From positions 1 to 40,662 of the forward strand of contig JAKOGH010000405.1 in assembly GCA_024811115.1 (NCBI GenBank): DNA of 40,662 nt, given 5' to 3'. Made by a program: the position numbers and the translations under genes. Positions 21,279-30,471 of the stretch are shown here, one piece after another. The notes beneath the pieces are model-generated. The model worked only from the letters and a program-made list of their open reading frames with translations, did no database searches and was not told the DNA's origin. Within the stretch, counting starts at the first letter, position 1, and each line of letters starts with the position of its first letter. Origin of the DNA: Terana coerulea (Eukaryota > Basidiomycota > Agaricomycetes > Polyporales > Phanerochaetaceae).

Positions 21279-22240
21279 GTATTGCCGCTGGCTCAGCTCG
21301 GTTCGGCTTCAGTTCAGCTCAAACTCGGTTCTTCCTTTTGAAAAGAGCTGAGCCCAGCCAAGCCATGAGCCGCAGTTCGGTCCCTGGCTTGGACCGCGGC
21401 TCTCATTCTAATTAGGAATGTTGATTATGTTAAGTCAGATAAACGCCATAAGCGCTCTGCTTACATCTTCTCTATTGTTCTACCAGGTTCTACCATGACG
21501 ATCTCTATTGTCTATTGTCCTGGTATCTATTTGTATCTGTTTGTAGTATAGCCACCTTGTATTATATATAAGGCAGCTCTTTAAGCCATACATAATAAGA
21601 CTCTTACAACTCTCAACCCACAACTGTGTGTATCAACCAGCTTACAAGTGAGTAACCACACTAGCTTCCCTAGGCCTTGGTAGAAGTGTATGCCGCTGTA
21701 TGCGCTGCACTTCTACGAGTTGGGGCTGTTGCTGTATCCTCTCCATTTTGTCTCTTAAGCTCATGTATGAGAGTGTATATATATACAGTACATACCATTT
21801 GCTCATGTACACAGTTTTAAGGCATATACTAGTGTTTTGAGTGAATTGTCCAACAATACCCATCCAGCTTTGAGTTTCTAGCACTTGATAGCAGTGCTTG
21901 GAGCGCTCTAGAGTCTAGATGCTTGATAGGTGCCTCTCTAGATGCTTTCCAGACCTCCTGCCACTCAATTTACCTCCTTTTTGTATGGTTACACAAAGCT
22001 GCACATATGGGAGCGCCTTAAGACTGTGCAAAAATAATTTGAATGTTTGTAGAATTGGTTTGGAGTCCCATGAGCCTACCAATCATGCTAGCTAATTGTT
22101 ACCAGTCGAAATTAGCTATAAAGTGGCTGAGAGCCACAGTTCAAACAGCTCGAGCCATGAGCCAATGGTGCAGCTCAGTCCGGTGCTAGCACGGCTCAGA
22201 TCAGCAGCTTGAACAGTTCTGAGCCAAGCTGTGGCAACAC
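21279..22240. mobile_element. MITE-like element, GTGTTGCC family, copy 2
   Basis: The left end GTATTGCC and the right end GGCAACAC are inverted copies with TA on each side (21277-21278 and 22241-22242), as in the element at 11555-12191. Subterminal sequence on both sides is rich in GAGCTGAGCC and GGCTCAG repeats in place of the GGTTCAG repeats of copy 1. The middle (about 21419-22100) is AT-rich, includes a TATATATAAGG box, and may be a further insertion. No coding capacity is seen. Confidence 0.66.
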
Positions 22241-22242
22241 TA

Positions 22243-22973
22243 CTTGCATGACACCGTGCACCATGGGAAAGGAGAAAGTAAGCCCGGCCCATTCCTTCAC
22301 AGAATAGTCTATATGATATCTAAGTGTGTATAATGCGCTGTTTCTGTCCTCCACCTACACCTTGTAAACAACCATGAACTTAGCATTATAATTATTAATA
22401 CAGTACCCTAATAATATTAGAGCCAGCTGTTGGCCAGCTGCTGAGAATACATACATTTATGTATAGCTCTTGTTCATTTTTCTATGGTTTTATTCTGTGT
22501 ACACTGTAGTGCACTGTGCGCACGCACTGGGGACTTGTTCTCTCAGCTCGCTCTGCTTGTCTTTGTTTGCTCCGGATAGCCCCCGGCACAGCGCCGCCAT
22601 CGCCGTGTTGGCCGCGAGCGTCTTTCCAAATCAGGATTTGATCTGGTGGCGAAAAGTAGCCAACTGCGGGTCACATCTGTCAACTGGGCGCCAATCGAAC
22701 ACGAACCATCAAGTGGTCACTCGTTTGACATCGGAACGTGAACGCCCACTGCCCTTGTACTCTTTGTTCTGAGCTTCGTCTTGACGACAACGGACGTGCA
22801 CTCTGTATGGCGATGTTATCACTTGTCGACGCTCTAAAGGGCCGTGCCAAAAGCCGTAGGGCCCAGCAGCACTCATATGTACTGTGAGGTTAGACTACGA
22901 CACCTCCCCGGATTCACCCCATCTACCTACCCCGTACTCAACCTGTATCTACACCAATCCTCCCGGACACTCT
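22243..22973. other. Upstream region of kinase gene A
   Basis: The composition shifts from AT-rich to mixed near 22560. No ORF is convincing. Pyrimidine-rich tracts and a CACCCCATC..ACCCCGTAC stretch just before 22974 are typical of fungal promoter and leader regions. No specific operator can be named. Confidence 0.4.
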
Positions 22974-25748
22974 ATGTCTACTCGTCCGAGTGCCGAGAAT
23001 AGCTGGCTTTGTGTGCCTCTTATTCGTGAGTCTCGGAAACTTTAGTTCGGCCTCGCCATAGTCTCATCGTAGAGGAACACAGAACTTCAAGCACAACTCT
23101 GCGAACGAGGACACTTTTCGGCTCACATCAGGCTCAACGAAGAGCCCGCCTGCAAGACCTTTGAGGACGTAGGAGATACGTCCTCTCCTCAGTGGCTGCG
23201 TGGCGTCCGTGACGACCTGTTGGTACACATGTCAACGTTGACCCTCCCATTCACTTACGAAGCTTCTGGTAGGCTTCTGCGACCAGGAATATATTCATTG
23301 AGGATTGAAATTTTCAAGCACACGCGATGGCTAAATACAGCAAGGTTGTGGGGAGAAGCGTCTCTCTCTGTTTGCAACCTCAAGTCTGGTATGATTCCCC
23401 TACAATGAGAAGTGCTCTCATCCTCAGTGATATGTCATAGATGTTGCTTATCGGCTGGACGTCAGAGCCGCACGCTCGTATAGTAGCTTGTCCAATAAGA
23501 CCTCGCTTGGAAAGGTAGAAATCGAATTCAAAGCTCCGTTTCCTTGTTGTAATACTATCAACATGGCGGATGAGGAATCTCTTGAACCTTACCCCGCGTT
23601 GCTCTTACTGCAGAAGACCTATGCTGCTCTCAGCTCATACGAGCCATACTATATACCTCCGAGTGCACAGAACCTACACGTAAGTGCAACCTCAGCACAT
23701 CTAACTCCCGAGAGCTGAATGATTTGACAGGCACAGGCTTTGTCATATTTAGCTATGCTCATCCGGTTCTTTCTCCATGATCCAGAGTATATTCGCTACC
23801 GCCACACCGACCCTTCGTATCAAAATGCGATCAAAGATCTCACTGCTCAGCTGGAGTGGCAGGCAACATATTATGTGCAGCGGCATTGGCCGTTTACACG
23901 AGATGTGAAGCTAATGATAGCGCTGTTCCGCAAAGCCGTCAGGGTCTCCCTCGTGGTGTTCAGTTTTGCCACTATGTACACTGGTAGGCGCATACCACGT
24001 CTCCTAGATATGCCCACTTACATTTATTCATTGCTAGTTGCCTCGTACAACTTTATCGCGCGCATGTCTCCCCAGACTGTGCGTGAGTTCCTCAAACTTC
24101 AGTTTGAGCTGGTTGTCTTTCGGGCTTCGATGTTCGAGCTGCCTGAAGCCCATGGGCCGGTCTCTACCGACTCCGCCAAATTCTTCCTATCGCTTGCCAG
24201 CAACGCAGTACGTTCTTACGAAGGTGTTCAAGGAGAGCTATCTGGTGGCTACATTGAAGTCATACGGTGTTTGCGAGGTAATCTGGCCATTGAATGCATA
24301 GACGACTTTAAACAAGTAAGTCCAATTCGTGAGCCTTCAGCACAGCGTGACTCAGGTGTAACGCAGCTCATCGACAAGACGCGCAACGATACGCAGCGGG
24401 CCAAGTACAGAAGTGCAGCTCGCCGTCTTATGACAGAGATCGCACGGCGCGCTCGTGTCCTCCCTTCTAAGCTCGAGATTGGCGAGGACTTCATCGAATT
24501 GCCGGAGGGCCGGAGCTCCCGTGGCATGGATCTAGTTCCCGTGGAGGGCGACGCGGGAGGTTATGGAGATATTAGATTTGGGATAATGCACGCTATGCAG
24601 ACGACCAAGGACGGGAACAAGGCCGTCAAGCTCGAGGTCGCCATCAAAACGCTGAAGGCAAATACGACTCCAGAATCCTCACGGTCAGACTTCATAGCGT
24701 CTTGACGGCTTGTGGTCTCGCTGAATCTTTACCTCTCAGCGCACGTACCTCGAGATTATCAGTGGCTGGACGGTAGATCACCCAAGGCTTATACGCACCT
24801 TGGGAATCACCAAGAAGTTGGGCGGTCATCTCTCCATCGTGCTCCCTCGCATGAACCGAGGCAACATCATTCAATACATAAAGAGTCCAGCCTTCTTAAA
24901 CCAGTCCACGCGCACGCGTATTAGCAAGCTAAATATCTGGGTATGTGCACCTTACTATGCGAACAGTGAACAGTGGATAACGTTCTGGCAGCTTAGGCAA
25001 TGTGCTGAAGGCTTGAGCTACATGCATAAGGAAGGCCTCGTACATGGAGACCTGCGTGGTGTACGTAGTTGCATCGCTAAGGAGCAGGCCGTTCTCATGC
25101 TATTATTGACAGAGCAACATCCTCATCACCTCAAACGAGAATATTGTTATCGCGGATTTCGGACTGACAGTATTTGCTGAGGCGCACAGTAATGCCTTCA
25201 GCTCCCTCCGGTCAGGTAACCCCCATTGGCTTGCTCCGGAGCTGTTGCTCGCTTGGCGAGAAGAGGCCAAGAGGAACGTTCAGTCATACGGAGGTGCGCA
25301 AGTCCCCCGCACCACGTATCGAGGAGTTCAGTCTCTCAACCTTCCTCCACCGGCATACCGAGGCACCATTGCCACTCATCTCGGCCTTCCTCCGGCACTG
25401 CGCTTCATCTCCCGCGACTCGATTTCTCCATCGGGTCGTCCGACCGTTTACAGCGACCTTTTCTCGTTCGCCATGGTCTGCATCGAGGTGAGCGACGGTT
25501 TATGCCACCGTCGTACATTCCTAATCCGGCTTGGACCGCGTTAGCTCTACACCTCTGAAGCCCCTTTTGCCGGCAGGGACAAGGACAGCGCGGCTAATAT
25601 CATACTCGCGAACAGCCGTCCAGACCGACCGGAGCTCCTTGTGAATGAGCACCTGTGGCGACTCATAACGACATGTTGGCACCCAAACCCTTTGCAGCGC
25701 GGCAACGCAGATTGGCTGCTACAGAACTTGCAAATGATTGCGCCATAG
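22974..25748 (+). CDS. Kinase gene A: N-terminal beta domain, helical region, TKL-type kinase
   Basis: Probable protein kinase. Likely exons: 22974-23025, 23083-23388, 23441-23679, 23731-23983, 24038-24315, 24367-24683, 24740-24940, 24992-25060, 25113-25487, 25545-25748. The N-terminal part (ERGHFSAHIRLNEE, LLRPGIYSLRIEI, VEIEFKAPF) is beta-rich. A helical stretch follows (DLTAQLEWQATYYV, FELVVFRASMF, GELSGGYIEVI). The kinase domain has a glycine loop (GGYGDIRFG), VAIKTLK lysine, HGDLRG catalytic loop with N two residues on, DFGLT, GNPHWLAPE and DLFSFAMV. HGD in place of HRD is seen in many fungal TKL-like kinases. It is paralogous to B and C and ends 465 bp before the tail of gene D, which faces it. 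Odd point: the intron at 24684 has a phase mismatch, detailed in the findings. Start choice and first exon are tentative. Confidence 0.82.
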
Positions 25749-26212
25749 GTCGCCCACAGCACTTACGGTGCGTATGCTCGTCATCTCGTGCGGGTCCATA
25801 CTAACGCCGCTGCGACTCGCGAGTAAGCTTAGAACGTAATGCACGAGGCAGGAATTAACGGCGCAACGAAAAACAGCTTTCCGCTCTGGAGCGAGCTGGA
25901 CGCCCTGTCATCGCATCGTCTTCTTAAAACGTTGGGATTCTTGCACCACTTGTAGAGTGTCTAGTTTTATGACAAATGTTAGAACTGCGGTTCAAGTGGA
26001 CCACCGAGCGGCGCCTCTGACTAGTACAACGTATCTTTTACTTGTCACCCTCTCCATATATTACATGCGGACGCCGCACCACGAACAAAGTAATACATCA
26101 CATATCCAAGGGTATCAAACACCACAAGGTATCATCAGTCGACCGAATACAGACAGGACATCGCATTTTGTGAGCACTGAAGGGATGAGAAATGCGTACA
26201 AAATGTGCAGCG
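25749..26212. other. Convergent 3' intergenic region between genes A and D
   Basis: Both genes end towards this 464 bp gap, so it should hold both 3' UTRs and poly(A) sites. I see no ORF or repeat of note. Confidence 0.5.
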
Positions 26213-27554
26213 CTACGGGGTGAAGATTAAGGAAAGCCAGGACAGGGACCAACCCGCGAACCGTCTTGAAATGATGTATCCGAGGTGAATCACCGAGATA
26301 ATGTCCAGCACCAGCGATACGACGAGAAGCTCCTGGCGGCTCCTCAAGCGGCGGAAATGATGCAGCAGAGATACACGTCTACGTATCCCGCGCCATTGTT
26401 GAAGAGCCTCTTGGGCGTTTGGGCGCGCCTCAGGGTCAGCGTTGGTCATGGCCGTAATCAGAGGTCCCAGGAAGTGTACACGAAAATATTTCTGGGTCAG
26501 CGTTAGAAACGAGAGTCCGCAATAATCATGGGATCGTACTCACGGCATGGATTTTGTGCCGGAATACGTTCCCAAGAACGAATATGTCGACCTTGAATGG
26601 ATCGTAGGGAACGTCGTCCGATAGTTCAGGCACCTCACGGTCAGCTCCAACCTCACCAATGGTTAGTCTTGGTGTACCAGGCGGAAATTGTAACGAGTAG
26701 CCGAAGTCAGCGAAGTAGTATTTCACAGGCGAGGGAGCCGCCGTGCGCGTGTACGGCCATGCGGTTGCCAGGTTGGCAGTGCGGTTAGTCATGGCGGGAT
26801 GGAAGCCGTTTGGATAGAGAGGGCCTGCATCCATCAACAGGTTTGTTGGCGCAGGATCGCTATAGAGCTTTAGACACAGGTGTATACAATATTATTCACT
26901 GTGCCACGTACCGATGGGCAATGTCGTGCTCGTGGATGAAAGCGAGACCCTATGAGACCGTCAGGGCAAGCTGCAAAGACGCAAGATCTTGCGCACCTCC
27001 AAGACTTGGTCGGCAAAGTCCAGTATATCGTTCACAAGATCAAACGGTGGGTCGTCCATACGTCTGAGGAACGGCATGACTATGTATGATATATTTTCGT
27101 CGTCATCGTCGTCAAAGCTGTCAAGAATGGGAATGGAGTGATTTCTCTTGTCGCTACGGATGCCCTCTTTCGAAAAGTATTCTGCGACTTGTCGCTCTTG
27201 ATGCTGCTTAAAGACGCGCTTGATACAGACAAGGCGACCGTCCGAGACGCGTGTCGCGTCGATGATGTGGGGAAGAACTTGAAGAAGAATAAGATAGCAG
27301 CTGGCTAACTGGAGCGAGGGACTCACAGGTAATTGCCAGAAATCCTCTTTCACCGAAGGATTTGAACCTGGTTCAGCTTGCCATGATGGAATCCAGCTCG
27401 GATGATATCGAGGGCGTAGCATGTAGCCATGGTTGGCTAAGAATTGTTGCTTGCTTCTCCAGCGGGTCTCATACGGGCTCAGCCGTGCTCCGATTTCGCC
27501 AAGACGAATATTTGCGGCCCTGAGTCTGGCTTCGGCCTGCTCAGCTTGGGACAT
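26213..27554 (-). CDS. Kinase gene D: AgaK1-like protein kinase with hydrophobic C-terminus
   Basis: The start is the only upstream in-frame ATG (27554). Exons, going left: 27554-27327, about 27276-26994, 26949-26912, 26859-26544, 26491-26213. Visible motifs are an N-terminal helix (EQAEARLRAANIRL), VSDGRLVCIKRV (ATP lysine), SYIVMPF, the catalytic loop HRDPAPTN split by an intron between R and D, NLLMDAGPLYPNGFHP, VKYYFADFG (DFG) and DREVPELS with DPFKVDIFVLG. NLLMDA.PLYP and YYF.DFG resemble the AgaK1 group of Agaricomycete kinases, from memory. The last 60 residues are basic, then hydrophobic (ELLVVSLVLDIISVI), perhaps a membrane anchor. The intact relative of the split pseudogene at 1555-10320. 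Oddity: the first intron, if spliced, would shift the frame, while reading through it stays open. Confidence 0.85.
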
Positions 27555-27730
27555 GGGGAGTGACTGAAGGGCGCGACGGTGGAGAGCCGATGTCAACAAG
27601 GCCGTTCAACACGCAATGGGAAGCGCGTGGCAATTACGTAACATTGTTTTCCCACGTGAACCTACTAAGTATGTACATATGTATGTCCAAACCTAGTCAC
27701 ATTGTTGTCACATTGTGACAAAGCCCGCTG

Positions 27731-27973
27731 TCAGTCTTCTCGGGGTCCTGCCTCCCCAGCGGCTACTCTGAGTCTCGACAGCCAACTGAAAAAGAATTGA
27801 TGCTCTTCAGAGTGCTGATTGTTCTGTAATAGGTCACAGATGTGCTCCCACTCTCCGGCTCGTAACTTCCTGATTTCTACAGCCTCAGCCGCCGCGTGAA
27901 ACGGCGCTCGCACGTCGAGTTCGTTATCCCTGTCAAGCATCGCCTCGGCCGTATTGTTCCCGTTCCCATCCAT
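27731..27973 (-). CDS. Small hypothetical protein, 80 residues
   Basis: This open frame runs from an ATG at 27973 to a TGA at 27731. The product is acidic and helical, with EWEHICDLLQNN and FFFSWLSRL as recognisable blocks. It lies 156 bp from the divergent start at 28130 and 176 bp upstream of the start of gene D on the same strand. No family is recognised. Its composition is protein-like and it has no overlap with another gene, so it may be real, but a chance ORF cannot be excluded. Confidence 0.45.
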   Translation of the reverse strand: MDGNGNNTAEAMLDRDNELDVRAPFHAAAEAVEIRKLRAGEWEHICDLLQNNQHSEEHQFFFSWLSRLRVAAGEAGPRED

Positions 27974-28129
27974 AGCAACACCAAGCTCAGTCTATAACAG
28001 TGAGGCCGACGTTCCGAGTCGGTTCTTATATCAGGTTCTCAGCCGTGAGTCCCGCTCCATCTCTCTTTACTCTCCTCGCCACTATTATACGTTCCATCGC
28101 TCTCATTACCCTGGTTGGTTTTGACTCTC

Positions 28130-29244
28130 ATGGACCAAGTGGTTGAGCGTACGTTGTTGCATTTCCCTTAACTGCGCTTTGCTGACCACTCCCTATAGCA
28201 GCGTCTGGTAGTGGCTTCTCAGCACTTAATGTGGATGTCTCCTGGACGGAGCTGAATTCGCGAAACCTAGTGCAAGGGGACTTGTCCGTCCACCCAGTTG
28301 TTGTCCCTCTTGTAGCAGGGGCGGTTATTACGATCAACAAGGCCAGGCCCTATATGATCTATTTCAGTTCACCAGTCGAACACAAAGTCGAGGAGGTTCG
28401 AGACCTCCTTCAAAGCATGAGCAAGAAAATCAAACGTGTGTCTACGCTTTTTGAGATGCAGTGCCCCAAGGACGAGCGCAAGGACGAGCACGAGAGACTT
28501 CTCGAGAGGGAGGAGTTCTGTTTAGCTCTTCGAGTAGAAGATCCTGAAGTTTTTGAGGCGTTATTAGAAGAGTACGTCTCTGGCACTTGTCTGTGCTATG
28601 TAACGGATGATTCATTGCTGTTCAGGCTAGAAGCCCGTCTAGATTACCAGGAGGAACGGAAGAACACTGCTCGTAAACTCGGCTATTTGCGCAGATGCTG
28701 TGAATCGGTGGCCCTCTGCAGAGACTTGGACGATCTGAAGAAGCAGTGTGAGGAAGGGAAAGAACGGATTACGGTATGTCCTTGGCTCCGCAGACGGCGT
28801 TGTCAGCGTCCGCGTTTACGTGCATTTTGTGCTCATTCATTGTCTGTAGACATCCTCATCACGCCTAAGTGAAATCTATCGAAGCCCACCGAGTGAAGCT
28901 ACGTCGACGTCGCAAGAGCGTCAGACATCCGCCACCCCTGCCGCGCCACCGCTTCGGGTAGTCATGCAGCATGAAGAACTGAATAGTGACCGTGAGATAC
29001 AAAATCCTGCGTTTGTGTGCTAGTGTTTACGCCTTTATTATTAGGTGACTTCACGCTTAACGCCATAGTTCCGCCTGAGGATGTTGTCACGACATCTGCC
29101 ACCGAGAGTGTCGATTTTCAACCTCATAATACGGTGGAAAGCTATCCCACCGTGATCTCCACTACCGCAGCCTTTGGGACTCACAGCCTGAGATCGAACA
29201 CTTTCAATGAAATTCCCTGGAGCAATGACTTGAATATTGACTAG
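28130..29244 (+). CDS. Hypothetical protein with charged helical segments, five exons
   Basis: The proposed start is ATG at 28130 with a very short first exon to 28148. Introns at 28149-28198, 28774-28849 and 28992-29044 all have GT..AG ends and keep the frame. A further optional 54-nt intron at 28572-28625 is in frame either way. The N-terminal third is beta-like (GFSALNVDVSW, VVVPLVAGAVITI). The middle is strongly charged and helical (KVEEVRDLLQSMSKKI, DEHERLLEREEF, DDLKKQCEEGKERI), probably coiled coil. A serine/threonine-rich tail follows and ends IDYN-like acidic sequence before TAG 29242-29244. No known domain is recognised. It sits between kinases D and B. A scaffold or adaptor role would be a guess. 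Confidence 0.72.
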
Positions 29245-30471
29245 GGAATGGACACCATAGTAAGCATACGAAGCGTATTTAAGTCATCGTATTGGTACAT
29301 ATTTTGCATATCGTTAGCCGGACCCAAAATTCTTCTCGACCCACCCAGGGTGGCGCCTGCCCGCGAAGGACGCCCAAGCGCCCCTTAGGCGTCCCGCGCC
29401 AAAGGAGCCTGGCCAGCATTCTCTCGGGTCGGTACCAACGTGATGCAGCTTCAAACATCGCGCAGAGGGTTCATGGCTCACTGTACCTGCTCAAGCACCC
29501 GCCTGAAGATGACTTGTGCGATTTTATGGGCAGTCGCTCATGAGCAGGACTACTGTCTCGGGGCGCCGTCCAGGCGCTTGGTGGGTCTGGGAGGCGTTAG
29601 GCGAGGTTTGCTCCACACGTCGCTGCGCGCAGGATTTGTTGTGATCAGGCTAACGATATGCAATCGACTGTAATGATATATCCAAGCAACACATCATTCC
29701 AACGTCTTCCTCTCCCAACAGGCCCAGTGCGCGCTTGAACTTGAGCTTTGGCCGTAAGCGCTTAACTTTGCCTTCGGCAAATGCCGTTACGGTTTTGGCA
29801 GCCAGACTCGTTTCAACTTCTCTCACCAAGAGCGGGCAAATCATCCTCGACAAGGGCTCTATAATCGACTTGATACATCTGTTTTCCGTAACCTGAGTAC
29901 GCAAGGTGGCATGCAATCACCCGCGGCCTAGGTAGACGGGGACAATTGGCAATGGCGAAGCTTAGGAGGCGTAAGCATGTGCAGTGTATCGCTGTAGTTG
30001 GGACAATAGCACATGCTACGTCAGGTATCTTTGCCGTAATATCAGGTATGTGGTGCTCAGTATCAACAAGCTCGGCAAGTAACCCCGTCACGGGAGATAT
30101 GAACTAATAGAGGTGCCTCTCCTCTAGAGCCGGCCGCGACAACGCTGAGTCTGCTGCCACCTATTCATCGGTGTCAATCAACACCAGAGCGTGGGGCGAT
30201 GCACAAGAAGCAGAACCATTATATCTAAGCGCGACAGCCTTGGACCCGAACTCGGTCACATCGCGGCGGTGCCTCCAGTGTTCCAGTACGTCAAATGGAA
30301 GCATGACGGTACCGTTTCCAGCTTGCCCCTCTATACCAGTCGACACGCTTAACCCCCACTTTGTACTCAGCAACGGAGCTCTCTAGAATACCTCTATCCT
30401 GTCAGCACACAAACGACTCTCGGTACCGTTACTCTAGAGCGTGTACAACCTTGGTGATAACAGTGAACATC
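29245..30471. other. Region between the coiled-coil gene and kinase gene B
   Basis: Two minus-strand stretches, 30373-30161 and 30091-29650, read as protein-like sequence in more than one frame (for example ATLRTQVTENRCIKSI and GNGTVMLPFDVLEHW). I cannot join them into a gene with good splice sites, and I recognise no domain. They could be a small minus-strand gene or a pseudogene. A GC-rich patch at about 29330-29600 has several GGCGCC-containing motifs. The last 100 bases should contain the promoter of gene B. Confidence 0.35.

Noticed and set aside
21419..21855. Possible copia-type solo LTR (TGTTG..CAACA with a TATA box) inside MITE copy 2
   Set aside because: The flanking five bases (AGGAA and ATACC) do not match, so there is no target duplication to support it.
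24249..24527. Minus-strand open frame across gene A
   Set aside because: It is antisense to well-supported kinase exons with conserved motifs and matching introns in gene B.
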